Below are positions 9,782 through 21,004 of a stretch of DNA of 64,000 nt, one piece after another (positions within the stretch are counted from its first letter, which is position 1; each line of letters starts with the position of its first letter). The translations under genes and the position numbers were made by a program. The notes below the pieces were generated by a model. It had not been told where the DNA came from and did not search any database. It saw only the letters and a list, made by a program, of their open reading frames with translations. Source of the stretch: Ichthyophis bannanicus. Lineage: Eukaryota > Chordata > Amphibia > Gymnophiona > Ichthyophiidae. Location of the stretch: the NCBI GenBank assembly GCA_033557465.1, contig CM066037.1, positions 200,693,156 through 200,757,155 on the forward strand, in the 5' to 3' direction.

Positions 9782-11035
9782 TCTGGGAATTTTCTGAAAG
9801 GAATTCTTTCTATTAAAGCTATTTAATCTGTGAACCCACTATTTTTTGTTAAATCAGTCAGGGCCTAGTAGCAGCAGTTTAAGTATAAATTTAAAACACT
9901 GAAGAGAACTTTCTGGTTACATTTCATACCCAGTAGAGAGCTTATAGTTTTAATTTAATAGTCACTCAGGGCCTAGTATCAGCAAAGTATTTTTAGTTTA
10001 AATTTAAAACACAGAAGAGAGCTTTCTGGTTAAATTTGGAACCCAGCAGAGAGCTGTAGTTTAAATTTAATAGTCACTCAGGGCCTAGCATCAGCAAAGT
10101 ACTTTTAGTTTAACTTTAAAACACAGAAGAGAGCTTTCTGGTAAAATTTAGAACCCAGCAGAGAGCTTGTAGTTTAAATTTCATAATAAGTTAGAGCCTA
10201 GCAGCAGCAAAGAGCTATAATTTAAATCAAATAAGAATATAGATTAGCACAAAAGGCAAAACAGGGTCAGTACTCTTTGAGCAGCAAATAAAGTCTTCTA
10301 GAGACCTTTATAAAGAGACCTTCTACCTAGGGGGCAAGAGATCCTTTTTCAATAGGTGTTAACACCAGGTGGCTGTTCAAAAGGCCATTTTGAAAGACTC
10401 CTTCTATCCAAGCAAGGACTGTTAATCATCCAGGAAGTTGGTCACAGCTTACCTCAGCAGCACAGGCATAAATAGCTCAACCAGAGCTCTATGATCCTCA
10501 GTCTTGAAGGACTAGAAAAAGGGACTGTTACTTCTGGAGAGAGATCTGCAATTGTGAGTATATACTTCTGGGAATTTTCTGAAAGGAATTCTTTCTATTA
10601 AAGCTATTTAATCTGTGAACCCACTATTTTTTGTTAAATCAGTCAGGGCCTAGTAGCAGCAGTTTAAGTTTAAATTTAAAACACTGGAGAGAACTTTCTG
10701 GTTATATTTCATACCCAGCAGAAAGCTTATAGTTTTAATTTAATAGTCACTCAGGGTCTAGTATCAGCAAAGTATTTTTAGTTTAAATTTAAAACACAGA
10801 AGAGAGCTCTCTGGTTAAATTTGGAACCCAGCAGAGAGCTGTAGTTTAAATTTAATAGTCACTCAGGACCTAGCATCAGTAAAGTACTTTTAGTTTAAAT
10901 TTAGAACACAGAAGAGAGCTTTCTAGTTAAATTTAAAACCCAGCAGAGAGCTTGTAGTTTAAATTTGATAATATATTAGAGCCTAGCAGCAGCAAAGAGC
11001 TATAATTTAAATCAAATAAGAATATAGCTTACCTC
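9782..11035 (+). repeat. CR1 5' UTR monomer repeats in a ~785-bp duplication
   Basis: Units of about 110 bp start with CAGGGCCTAGYAKCAGC and begin near 9859, 9967, 10079 and 10191. The whole block, starting with CTTCTGGGAATTTTCTG at about 9780, is repeated from about 10565. In the second block about 215 bp of the downstream part are missing (the sequence jumps from AAGAATATAG to CTTACCTCAGCAGCAC). The array lies just upstream of ORF1 and could be a promoter array like the monomers of rodent L1, which is inference. Confidence 0.8.
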
Positions 11036-11347
11036 AGCAGCACAGGACAGGGTACTGTGTAGCAGCCCTCTTTTAATAAGTGTTATTTCCCTCCCTCCCT
11101 CCCCACACCCACCCACCTCTGGGATAATTGTAGCTTTATAGGTACTTACACATCTTAAAAGACAGGAGGTGCTCTCAGGTGAAGCTTGTTACCCAAATCA
11201 GACATGCACTAAGGACCTGAGATTTATTAAGCTTCAGGTGAACAAGGTATATTAAACGCATTAGGTACAGTTTTATTGGTATAAATATCCATAGCAACCC
11301 TTAGTAAGTAAAGAACTTAAAGATCTAAACAAAAACTTAAAACTAAG

Positions 11348-12268
11348 ATGCAGACAGCAGTCCAGCAGCGGGATCGGGGCTTTTCAGTCTTTTGCATTGA
11401 GTGTCACATGTATGATTTTCTCCCAGTTGGTGAGAGGTCTTACGTGTGCACTAGGTGCAAGGAGCTCTTTGCTTTCAGGGAACGAGTCCGTTCTCTAGAG
11501 GCTAGAGTAGCAGACTTCGAAAACATAAGAAAGACAGAGAGGTACATAGACGAGAGCTACAGGGATATAGTCCTGAAGTCCCACCTCCAGTCTGGCAGCA
11601 TCCCTGTTGCCATGGAGGAGAGAGGTCACGTGACAGGAGAGCATCACCCTGGTGTGGCAGGAAGTGGTCCTGTAACTAGGACCTGTCCTCCAGGTGATGT
11701 AAAACCCTCTCGCACCGAGAAATATTCTCAAGGGCCATGTGCCCATGAGGGAAGGATTAGGACAACCGTTATAGTTGGTGATTCGATCATTAGGCATGTA
11801 GATAGCTGGGTGGCTGGTGGACGTGAGGATCGCCTGGTAACATGCCTGCCTGGTGCGAAGGTAGCGGACCTCATGCGCCACCTAGATAAGGTCTTATATA
11901 GTGCTGGGGAGGAGTCTGCTGTCTTGGTACATGTCAGTACCAATGACATAGGAAAATGTGGTAGGGAGGTTCTGGAGGCTAAATTTAGGCTTTTAGGTAG
12001 GAAGTTGAAATCCAGAACTTCCTGGGTAGCATTCTCCGAAATGCTTCCCGTTCCACGTGCAGGACCCAAAAGGCAGGCAGAGCTCTGGAGTCTCAATGCG
12101 TGGATGAGACAATGGTGCAGAGATGAGGGGTTTGGATTTGTTAGGAACTGGGGTACATTCTGGTGAAAGGAGGGGCTCTTCCGAAGGGATGGGCTTCACC
12201 TTAACTGGGATGGAACCAGGCTGCTGGCATTAACCTTTAAAAAGGAGATAGAGCAGCTTTTAAACTAG
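11348..12268 (+). pseudogene. CR1 ORF1 protein (zinc finger plus SGNH esterase), premature stop
   Basis: CR1 ORF1 binds nucleic acid and in many lineages carries an SGNH/GDSL-like esterase. Here C16, C19, C34 and C37 form a CxxC...CxxC finger, followed by a short coiled-coil-like stretch (RERVRSLEARVADFE). The esterase has VIVGDSIIRH (nucleophile block) and VHVSTNDIGK, where S replaces the usual G of GTND. The frame stops at 12164-12166 (TGA), but the same frame continues to 12268 and includes RRDGLHLNWDG, the catalytic Asp-His block. The full protein would be about 306 residues. The related minus copy near 48260 reads through this place, so the stop is a mutation. Confidence 0.8.
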
Positions 12269-12303
12269 ATAATGGGGGAAAGCCGACAGTCGCCCAAGAG
12301 CAG

Positions 12304-13203
12304 ATGGTTCGGAAGATTGTATCCTTGAAGGATACTACCAAAATCAGAGAGGTTCCAAAAAAGAGTAAAGAAGCCCAAATGCCCTCGAGTATGGAGCAGA
12401 CAGAGCTTAAAGATCCCAAATTACCCATGTCTAACAATAGCCAAATTAATATGAATAAAATACAGTCTCTAAAATGCTTGTATGCAAATGCTAGAAGTCT
12501 AAAAAATAAGATGGGAGAGTTAGAATATATAGCACTAAATGAGAGGTTAGATGTGATTGGAATATCAGAGACATGGTGGAAGGAGGACAACCAGTGGGAC
12601 ACTGTGATACCTGGGTACAAACTATATCGTAATGATAGAGCTGATCAAATTGGTGGAGGGGTTGCGCTCTATGTTAGAGAGGGCATTGAGTCAGAAAAGA
12701 TTAAAGTTTTGCAGGAAACAAAATTTGCTGTAGAATCTCTATGGATTGAAATTCCATGTAAAAAGAGGAAGGCAATGGCGGTGGGGGTGTACTATCGACC
12801 GCCTGGCCAGAATGAACAAATGGATGATGAAATGCTCAAAGAAATCAAGGAAGCTAACAAAAGTTACAGCGCGGTAATAATAACGGGCGATTTCAATTAC
12901 CCCGGTATCGACTGGGTCAGTGTCACGGCAGTACATGCTAGGGAGATAAAGTTCCTAGATGACATAAATGACTGCTTCTTGGAGCAGCTGGTCCATGAAC
13001 CGACGAGAGGGGAAGCCATATTAGACCTAGTCCTTAGTGGAACACCAGATCTAGTGCAAGAGATAAGGGTGTTGGGGCCACTTGGCAATAGTGATCATAG
13101 CATGATCACCTTTGATTTAATTAGTGGAGGAGGGATAGTAAGGAAATCCACAGTACTACCTTTTAACTTTCGAAAGGGAGACTATGATAAAATGTGGAAA
13201 TAG
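12304..13203 (+). pseudogene. CR1 ORF2 N-terminus: APE-type endonuclease
   Basis: This is the endonuclease half of CR1 ORF2, which nicks target DNA to prime reverse transcription. Family blocks appear in order: YANARSLKNKM, GISETWWKED (catalytic Glu), ALYVREGI, VGVYYRPPG, IITGDFNYPGIDW (Asp and Asn), LVLSGTPDLV and GNSDHSMITF (final Asp-His). Every expected catalytic residue is visible. A TAG at 13201-13203 and later frameshifts (13204-13472) separate it from the RT part. I took the first Met after the ORF1 stop as the nominal start. Confidence 0.85.
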
Positions 13204-13472
13204 TTAAGAAAAAACTAAAAGGAGCAGTTGCAAAGGTTAAAGACTTACATCAAGCTTGGGTGTTGTTGAAAAATACTATCTTGGCAGCCCAGACCAGCAG
13301 TATTCCACGCTTTTAAAAAAGTGGAAGGAAGTCCAAAAAACTGCCAGCATGGTTTAAAGGTGAGGTCAGAGAGGCTGTTGTTGCCAAGAAAGCATCTTTC
13401 AGGAAATGGAAAAAAGAGCCAAACGATGAAACCTGGAAACAGCAGAAGCACTGGCAGGTCAAATGCAAGGCA
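13204..13472 (+). pseudogene. CR1 ORF2 linker, frame-shifted
   Basis: Translation in changing frames gives the linker between endonuclease and RT (for example FHAFKKVEGSPKNCQHGLKV), also found in reverse at 47070-47250. At least two frame changes and stops are needed, so this stretch has decayed more than its neighbours. Confidence 0.7.
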
Positions 13473-14477
13473 TTGATAAAGAAGGCAAAGAGAGAATTTG
13501 AGAAGAAGCTTGCTGCGGAAGCAAAAACGCGAAATAAAGATTTTTTCAAGTACATTCGTAGCAAACCTGTGAGAGAGTCAGTTGGACCATTAGATGATAG
13601 AGGAGTTAAAGGGGCACTAAGAGGCGACGAGGCGATAGCGGAGAGACTGAATGAATTCTTTGCTTCGGTCCTTACTGAGGAAGATGTAGGGATGTTACAC
13701 AAGACTGAAGTGGTATTTAAAGGTGCGGAAGAATTGAAGGAAATATCGATACATCGGGAAGATGTATTACAACTATTAGATAAACTGAAGAGTAGCAAAT
13801 CACCTGGGCCGGATGGTATACATCCAAGGGTGTTGAAAGAACTGAAATATGAAATTGCAGACCTGCTATTAGTAATCTGTGAACTATCATTAAAATCATC
13901 TCTAATACCTGAAGATTGGCGGATCGCCAATGTAACACTAATTTTTAAAAAGGGTTCCTGGGGTGATCCGGGAAGCTACAGACCGGTGAGCCTCACGTCA
14001 GTGCCGGGAAAAATGGTAGAAACCATCATAAAGAATAAAATTACTCAGCATGTAGATAGTCATGGCCTAATGGGAGACAGCCAACATGGCTTAAGACAAG
14101 GAAAATCTTGTCTTACTAATCTGTTATGTTTTTTTGAAAGTGTGAATAAACAGGTGGACAAAGGTAAGTCGGTTGATATAGTGTATCTGGACATTCAGAA
14201 AGCTTTTGACAAGGTCCCTCATCAGAGACTTTTGGCAAAACTAAAGAGTCATGGGATAGGAGGCAGTGCACTACTGTGGATCAGGATTAAATGGCCAATT
14301 TTCCCAATGGAGAAAGGTGAATAGTGGTGTACCCCAGGGATCTGTGCTGGGTCCGCTGCTTTTCGACATATTCATAAATGACCTGGAAATTGGAATAATG
14401 AGTGAGGTTATCAAATTTGCAGATGACACAAAACTATTTAAAGTTGTTAAAACCCAAGAGGATTGTGGAAAATTGCA
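13473..14477 (+). pseudogene. CR1 ORF2 reverse transcriptase, first part
   Basis: The RT domain begins with KSSKSPGPDGIHPRVLKEL and runs through [17 protein letters not shown] and [15 protein letters not shown] (motif A Asp). At about 14288 some 32 bp are missing relative to the copy at 48318-49930 (the part for [11 protein letters not shown]), which shifts the frame. The next frame carries [16 protein letters not shown] and [10 protein letters not shown] (catalytic FADD). At 14478 the frame is cut by the L2 insertion and resumes at 16696. Confidence 0.85.
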
Positions 14478-16695
14478 GCTCCGCGTTGACCTTCACATCC
14501 CTGGTATCATCCTGGTCTTCTTCTTCTTCGTTCCCAACTCCGTAGAGCCGAAAGGTTATGGCGCAAATCTCCTTCACCGGCCTCCCTGTCACTCTTCAAA
14601 GCTCAGCACTCCCATTACCGCTCTCAACTTCATCTTGCCAAATCCTCCTTTTTTTCTACTGCTATCGCCAATGCCCCCAACCAAACACGACATCTCTACT
14701 CCACTCTCAAATTTCTTACCTCCCTCCATCCCTCTGCCCCTTCTGCACCCACCCACCCCACCCCCTCCCCCTCTCTTCTTGCCTCTGCCTTCAGCAACAA
14801 AATCTCCACCTTAAGAGCATCTCTACCCTCGCATCCCCCTCCCATCCTCTCTCCTCCTCCAGCCGCCTCCCCACCCCCAGTCTCTCTTCTCTCTCATTCC
14901 TGGTCCTCCTTCTCCCTGACCACCACTGATGAACTGCACCATCTCATCTCCTCCTCTAATAAAACCTTCTGCCCCCTTGACCCTATTCCCTCTGCCTGGT
15001 TACTCTCACCCTCACAGTCCTTTCTTCCCTATATTCAAATCCCTATTAACACTAGTTTATCCACCGGGACTTTTCCCTCACCTTGGAAGCACGCCCTAAT
15101 CCGCCCTCTACTTAAGAAACCCTCCCTCGACTCCCTTGATCCCAATAATTATCGTCCAGTCTCGCAACTCCCCTTCCTTTCCAAACTTCTCGAGAAGGTT
15201 GTTTTTGCCCAGCTTTCCCACCACCTCGACTCCACCAATTTCCTTCACCCCCGCCAATCCGGTTTCCACCCAGGGCACAGCGTTGAAACTGTTCTTCTCG
15301 CTTTCACCAATGCTTTGCATGTTGCACATGATCGTGGTGAAATCTCGATGGCGGTTGCCCTCGACCTCTCTGCTGCCTTCGACTTGGTCGATCACTCCCT
15401 CCTTCTATCCCGATTACGTGACGCCGGACTCTGTAGCACAGTCTTTCGGTGGTTCCACTCCTTTCTTTCCTCCCACTCTGGTGCTGTTCTCCCCTCTTCC
15501 CTTCACTCCCCTCCATCTGACTCCTTCCCCCTATCCTGCGGCGTTCCACAGGGTTCAGTGTTAGCCCCTCTCCTCTTCAATCTTTTCCTGACTCCCCTCA
15601 CACTTCTCATTCAGCAATTTGGTATCTCTGCCTTCTATTACGCCGATGACATTCTCCTTTTGCACCACACCTCCCCCATCAACCCTGACCTTGCCCCGCT
15701 TAACTCCTGTCTGGCTGCTGTCTCCATCTGGATGTCTCAGAATTGCCTGCACCTCAACCCCTCCAAAACAACAGCAATCTGGTTTCCCCATGGCCACCCC
15801 CCTCCTTTAACGGCTCCCTCTTTTTCCGGCTTTCCCATCTCACTGGTCACTACTTTTCGGTATCTCGGCGTCCTTTTTGATTCGGATCTTACCTTCTCTG
15901 CTCATGTCTCCTATGTTTCCAAAACTTCCTTTTTTTACCTTAGGCAAATTCGCGCTATTCGCCCTTTCCTATCTCCCTCTGCTCTGGCCACCCTTCTGCT
16001 TGCTCTCGTCATCTCCCGCATAGATTTCGCCAACTCAATTTTTTCCGGCATCACTAAGACCCAACTGTCACGACTCCAGCGTATTCAAAATACTGCCGCT
16101 CGCCTTATCTCCTACTCTTCCCCCAGAGACCATGCTACTCCTCTCCTTTCCCGTCTTCACTGTCTTCCTATCTCCTTTCGCATTCATTTCAAACTTCTTA
16201 CGCTCACTCATAAAGCTCTCCATACCTCCACACCACTATACCTGTCCGATCTCATTCACTTCCACACCCCCAGACACACCCCTCGCTCCTTCCACCTCAA
16301 CCGCCTTGCACTCCTCTCCCCCTCAGCTTCTCATCTTCAATCTACCCGATCCTCAGCCTTCTTCTTCATTGGCCCAGCCCTATGGAACTCCTTACCCACC
16401 TCTCTCCGTCTGGAGCCTCATCACACCACTTTCAAACAAGCTCTGAAGACCCACCTTTTCTCCCTTGCCTTCAATCACCCTCCTCTCTAGCCTATCCTCC
16501 CCCCCCCCACTTTGTCTACCCTCCCTTTTGTTTCCGTTTTTCTCTTTTACCTCTTCTCCTTTCCTGTCAAAGAAAATTTGTAACTTCCTTTCCGTTTTCA
16601 GCCTTGTGCCTGTTGTACTTTAACCTTTTTGTGATTGTAAACCGCCCTGCTTAATACTGAAGGGCGGTCAAGCAAATTCAATAAACATAAACATA
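14478..16695 (+). mobile_element. L2-like LINE inserted in the CR1 RT gene
   Basis: Comparison with the uninterrupted CR1 copy at 48318-49930 shows the CR1 sequence breaks after AATTGCA and resumes with AGAGGATCTTG. The insert is a 5'-truncated L2-type LINE of the same subfamily as 4847-6232. It ends with the L2 tail (TGTAAACCGCCC, GGGCGGTCAAGC, then AACATAA repeats). No clear target duplication beyond 1-2 bases is visible. Confidence 0.9.
14904..16490 (+). CDS. L2-like ORF2 (RT and C-terminal domains)
   Basis: The frame is open from at least 14904 to a stop at 16488-16490, about 528 codons. It includes LDPIPSAWLLSP, IRPLLKKPSLD, NNYRPVSQLPFLSKLLEKV, FHPGHSVETVLLAF, VALDLSAAFDLVDH (motif A), [15 protein letters not shown] (motif B), FYYADDILLL (catalytic) and the C-terminal APALWNSLP-type block with FKQALKTHLFSLAF. 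The sequence before 14904 (from 14478) also looks like L2 coding sequence but is in other frames, so the endonuclease end is decayed or truncated. Intactness of the RT suggests a young insertion. Confidence 0.85.
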   Translation, partial: SSFSLTTTDELHHLISSSNKTFCPLDPIPSAWLLSPSQSFLPYIQIPINTSLSTGTFPSPWKHALIRPLLKKPSLDSLDPNNYRPVSQLPFLSKLLEKVVFAQLSHHLDSTNFLHPRQSGFHPGHSVETVLLAFTNALHVAHDRGEISMAVALDLSAAFDLVDHSLLLSRLRDAGLCSTVFRWFHSFLSSHSGAVLPSSLHSPPSDSFPLSCGVPQGSVLAPLLFNLFLTPLTLLIQQFGISAFYYADDILLLHHTSPINPDLAPLNSCLAAVSIWMSQNCLHLNPSKTTAIWFPHGHPPPLTAPSFSGFPISLVTTFRYLGVLFDSDLTFSAHVSYVSKTSFFYLRQIRAIRPFLSPSALATLLLALVISRIDFANSIFSGITKTQLSRLQRIQNTAARLISYSSPRDHATPLLSRLHCLPISFRIHFKLLTLTHKALHTSTPLYLSDLIHFHTPRHTPRSFHLNRLALLSPSASHLQSTRSSAFFFIGPALWNSLPTSLRLEPHHTTFKQALKTHLFSLAFNHPPL

Positions 16696-17447
16696 AGAGG
16701 ATCTTGATAAATTGGAAGACTGGGCATCAAAATGGCAGATGAAATTTAATGTGGACAAGTGCAAAGTTATGCACCTAGGGAAGAACAACCCAAACTATGT
16801 TTACACGATGCAAGGTTCCACATTAGGAACCACCACCCAGGAAAAAGATTTAGGCGTCATTGTGGATAACATGTTAAAACCCTCGGCCCAGTGTGCAGCG
16901 GCGGCCAAGAGAGCAAATAGAATGCTAGGTATCCTAAGGAAAGGAATGGAAAATAAAACAAAAGATATTATAATGCCTCTATACCGTTCCATGGTGAGAC
17001 CGCACCTTGAATATTGTGTGCAATTCTGGTCGCCTTATCTTAAAAAGGATATAGCGTTATTAGAAAAGGTTCAGAGAAGAGCCACCAAAATGGTAAAGGG
17101 GATGGAAGGATACTCCTATGAAGAAAGGCTAAAAAGGTTAGGGCTCTTTAACCTGGAAAAGAGACGGCTGAGGGGAGATATGATAGAAGTCTATAAATTA
17201 ATGAACGGAGTGGAAATGGTAAATGTAGATCGACTGTTTACGTTATCAGAATATAGGAAGACTAGGGGACATGCAATGAAGCTACAGGGTAAACTATTAA
17301 AGACTAATAAAAGAAAATATTTTTCACTCAACGTGTAATCAAACTCTGGAATTTGTTACCGGAGGATGTAGTAAAGGCTGTTAGTGTAGCTGGGTTTAAA
17401 AATGGTTTGGAGAAGTTCCTGGAGGAAAGGTCCATAAACCATTATTA
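16696..17447 (+). pseudogene. CR1 ORF2 reverse transcriptase, C-terminal part
   Basis: This continues the RT after the nested L2: [71 protein letters not shown] and [17 protein letters not shown] 1-base loss in a T-run at about 17323 ends the frame at 17338. The remaining codons ([17 protein letters not shown] to SINHY) read on in the next frame to 17447. The product would be the thumb and tail of the RT protein. Confidence 0.85.
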
Positions 17448-17617
17448 AGAAGGGACCCAGGATATCAATGCTTGACCTAGTACAAGCATTGCAGAACCTG
17501 TGTCTTTTGGGGAAACTGCCAGGTACATATGACCTAGATTGGCCACTGTTGGAAACAGGATACTGGGCTTGATGTTCCTTGGTCTGACCCAGTATGGCAT
17601 ATCTTATGTTCTTATGA
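17448..17617 (+). other. CR1 3' UTR and terminal octamers
   Basis: About 170 bp after the ORF2 stop end in TTGGTCTGACCCAGTATGGC, ATATC and TTATGTTCTTATG. The reverse complement starts the minus-strand CR1 copies at 46323 and 48318, which fixes the 3' boundary of the family. Confidence 0.85.
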
Positions 17618-18044
17618 GAGGCAAAAAATCCTTATTATGTAGATCACACTGGTCTTGCAACTCCTCATATGTGAGCAATATTCCTCCCTCAGAAAACTAA
17701 AGTACATCAGTCAATCCCTTCCTCCGCTACCTATCAAACACTCTCCTTAGCTGATCCTCTGGCAGTTGCTGAACATGACTGAGGTCCTGCCCTCCTCCCC
17801 AATAAACCCTTCTTCTCCTGATTCTATACCTCTAGCAAGCATTTCCCCACTGGTCTCCCCCTACCCCAAAGTAGCTCAAGTGAATCCACTCCATACATCG
17901 TCGTACAATATGAATCTGCTGTTCTCGGCAAAACCCCCCCTTTCTACAATTGCTGTTAGAAGAGAGGCAAAATAATATTTCCTAACATCTGTGGTCCCCC
18001 TCCCTCCCTCAGATTTTGGTAATGTGAGGATCCATTGCATTACC
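17618..18044. other. No feature recognised
   Basis: AT- and CT-rich sequence between the CR1 3' end and the CR1-like RT fragment. One 69-codon frame (17766-17975) has no recognisable motif. Nothing further can be supported. Confidence 0.4.
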
Positions 18045-18369
18045 CTAGTCAAAGAAGTTCATCAGATTCATTTGGCTCAATCTTCCTTTGGTAAAGTCGT
18101 GTTGCCTTGGATCTTCCATCCCATGGGATTCTAGTAACTTTAGTATTTTTTCTTTCAGCAGTGTCTCCGTTACTTTTCCTACCACTGAGATAAGGCTAAC
18201 TGGCCTGTAGTTGGCTACCTCTTCTCTATGACCACTTTTGTAAGGAGGAACTACATCAGCCTTTGTCCAACCCCATGGAGTCTTCCCTGTCTCTAAGGAC
18301 CTATGAAACTCTTCCTTTAAAGGTACCACCAGAGCCTATTTGAGCTCTCACAGTATATTGAGGTCTCAT
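18045..18369 (-). pseudogene. CR1-like LINE ORF2, RT N-terminal part
   Basis: On the minus strand: LETGKTPWGWTKADVVPPYK, then NYRPVSLISVVGKVTETLL and a decayed RQHDFTKGRLS block. These are RT blocks of a CR1-related LINE different from the copies at 9777 and 46323. The upstream part of the same gene lies at 21131-21446, with the hAT element between them. The GGTCTCAT duplication occurs in this coding sequence. Confidence 0.75.
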
Positions 18370-19369
18370 CAGGGGCGGCCCAAGGGGGGTGCGGGGCCAT
18401 GTGCGGAGACTCGGTGCGGGGCCTCATTTGCATAAGTGGCCTTATTTGCATACATATTTGCATAATGTTACCAAACACTAACTTTTAGTAAACATGTCTC
18501 TTAATGAGTGTATGGATAAAGAAAGACTAAAAGATTTCTACATTACTATAATCCAGTGCCAACCGCCAGGCACATTAGGAACTACTACAAACGCTGCCCA
18601 TTTAGAACCCATAGCAAACCCGCTGTATCCTGACAGCATTACCAGGACTCACAAAGCACCAGACCCTACCTATCAAAAGGAAACACTGCAAATATTAAAC
18701 CAGTACATTTCAGAGAATACTGGGGAAAGAGAACAAGTGGCAATGTCAAATAGGAATTACATAAACAGAATACCTCAGCTCAGTTACACATGCAGAACAT
18801 AGACCATCACCAAACAAGGAATCGCAATTTAGAAACAGGAAGGCAATAATTAAACTGGGAACCCCAAAAGCCAAACTTGGAATGTACAACAACACTGTAG
18901 AAATAAAACTATAAATCAATTTCCTCTTGTACCAAACAAAGCGCAGACGTTAATGATGCACATTTCCCAGAGCTTTCATATTCCAGTTAATAAATTCAAA
19001 ATAAAGAGATATCTTTCTACCTTTTGTGCATTTTTTTTCAGTTGCAATTGCTCCAGCCACTTTCTTCTGGTTTCTTCATGTTTTCTGCTAACTCTCCATC
19101 GTCTGCTGTCCATTTGTCCTTTCTTCTCTCTTCTAGTTTTCTTTCCATCCTCTCTCTCTACATCTGCTTTAACATACTAATCTTTCTCCTTTTGCTCTTT
19201 CCTCATTCTTATTTCATCCACACAAATTTTACCCTTCCATCCTCAATCCCCACTTACTCTCCCAATACCCGGCCAATTGTAGATTTTTCATCCCTCCCAC
19301 ACAAAATATTTTTCCCCTCTCCATTTTACTCTCCCAGCCCCATCCCATTCTAATCCTCCCCCAACATCA

Positions 19370-20600
19370 GCTCCCTTCTAGTTCCAGTCTCACCCAGCAT
19401 CCATTCCCTTCTAGTCCCTGCATCAGCCCATTTCCAGTCCTAGCCCCCCATCAACCCATTTCCAGTCCTAGCTCCCCCATCCATTTTCAGTCTGAGTCCC
19501 TTCATCAGCTCATTTCCAATCCTAGCCCCCATCAGCCCATTTCTAGTCATTTCCTAGCCCCACCATCAGCCCATGTCAAATCCTAGCTCCCCTCCACTCA
19601 GCCCAATTGCAGTCCAAGCCCCCCCATGAGCCTACTTCCAGTTCTAGCCCCTCCATGAGTCCATTTCAATTCAAGCCCCCCCCAACAGCCCATTTCCAGT
19701 CCTATCCTAGCTACTCCATCAGCCCATTTTCAGTCCTAGCTCCCTTCCCTCACAGCCCATTTCCATTCCAAGCTCCCTCCCCATCAGCTATTTGCAGTTC
19801 AAGCCTCCCCGTCCACTCAGTCCATTTCCAGTCATAGCAATCCCCCAACTCATTACCAGTCCTAGCCCCCCATCAACCCATTTTCAGTTTAAGCCCCCCC
19901 TATAACCCATTACCAGTCCTAACCCCCCCATCAGCCCACTTCCAGTCTTAACCCCATCAGCCCATTTCCAGTCAGCCCCCCATAGCCCATTGCCAGTCCT
20001 AACCCCCCCATCAGCCCACAGCCCATTACCAGTCCTAACCACATCAGCCCACCTCAAGTCCTAACCCCTCCCCATCAGCCCATTTCCTGTCCTAGCGCCC
20101 CCATAGCCCATTAGCAGTCCTAACCCCCCCATAGCTCATTAGCAATCCTAACCCCCCATCACCCTATTTCCAGACAGCCCCCATCAGCCCACAGCCCATT
20201 ACCAGTCTTAACCACCCCCCCCAGCCCATTTCCAGTCCTAACCCCCCATCACCCCATTTCCAGTCAGCCTCCATCAGCCCCAGCCCATTACCAGTCTTAA
20301 CCCCCCCCTTAACCCCCCCAGCCCATTTCCAGTCAGCCTCCATCAGCCCCAGCCCATTAGCAGTCTTAACCCACCCAGCCCAGTTCCAGTACTTACACCC
20401 CCCCATCCCATTTCCAGTCAGCCTCCATCAGCCCCAGCCAATTAGCAGTCTTAACCCCCCCTAGCCCATTTCCAGTCCTAACACCCCCCCAGCCCATTTC
20501 CAGTCCTAACACCCCCCCAGCACATTTCCAGTCCTACCCCCCCCCCCCCCCTTTTCCAGACAGCCGCCATCAGCCCCCCAGCCTATTACCCGTCTTAACC
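19370..20600. repeat. Minisatellite, CAGCCCATTTCCAGTCCTA type
   Basis: Dozens of degenerate units of roughly 25-45 bp contain CAGCCCATTTCCAGTCCTA followed by C-runs. Spacers are not unique and units vary in length, so this is not a CRISPR array. The same unit occurs in reverse orientation in the other hAT-ended element (23450-24440). Confidence 0.85.
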
Positions 20601-20654
20601 CCCCCTCCCCTTCCCTTCCCTTCTGGCAAATTTAAAAAAAAAAACCTGGCTCTA

Positions 20655-21004
20655 GCTGCTGCCGCTGCCGCGTCCGTCGCAGCAGCGGCAGAATGGAGTG
20701 TCCCGCGGGGCCCCCTCTCCTCGTTGAGCCCTCTGCAAGGGCTTTCAGATTCGCGAAGGGAGAGTGCTCCCTCGCGTCTCTGTAAAGCCCGCAGGGGCTA
20801 ATGGGAAATTTCCCATCAGCCCCTCGCGTCTAAAGGGGCTGATGGGAAATTTCCCATTAGCCCCTGCGGGCTTTACAGAGACGCGAGGGAGCACTCTCCC
20901 TTCGCGAATCTGAAAGCCCTTGCAGAGGGCTCAACGAGGAGAAGGGGCCCCGCGGGACACTCCATTCTGCCGCTGCTGCGACGGACGCGGCAGCGGCAGC
21001 AGCC
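20655..21004. repeat. GC-rich palindrome with ~168-bp arms
   Basis: The left arm (about 20655-20822) and right arm (about 20834-21004) are nearly perfect reverse complements around a loop of about 11 bp (TCGCGTCTAAA area). Words such as GGCTGATGGGAAATTTCCC abut the loop. Such a perfect palindrome is normally unstable, so it is either young or under gene conversion between arms. Confidence 0.85.

Larger units (their letters stand above)
9777..17617 (+). mobile_element. CR1 LINE, near full length, with nested L2
   Basis: A CR1-clade element with a ~1.5 kb 5' UTR of tandem repeats, ORF1 (11348-12268), ORF2 (12304-17447, broken) and a 3' UTR. It ends in the CR1-type segment TTGGTCTGACCCAGTATGGC followed by TTATGTTCTTATG. 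The L2 at 14478-16695 splits the RT gene. Nonsense, frameshifts and a ~32-bp deletion show it is dead. The 5' boundary is set where the preceding TAAA microsatellite stops. No duplication was found, as is usual for CR1. Confidence 0.85.

Noticed and set aside
15136..15810. Several open frames overlapping the L2 RT gene at 14904-16490.
   Set aside because: Shadows of the C-rich L2 coding sequence; the RT frame has the motifs.
19370..20600. CRISPR-like array of short repeats.
   Set aside because: Units are degenerate and contiguous with no unique spacers of constant length. The organism is a vertebrate and the array lies inside a hAT transposon.
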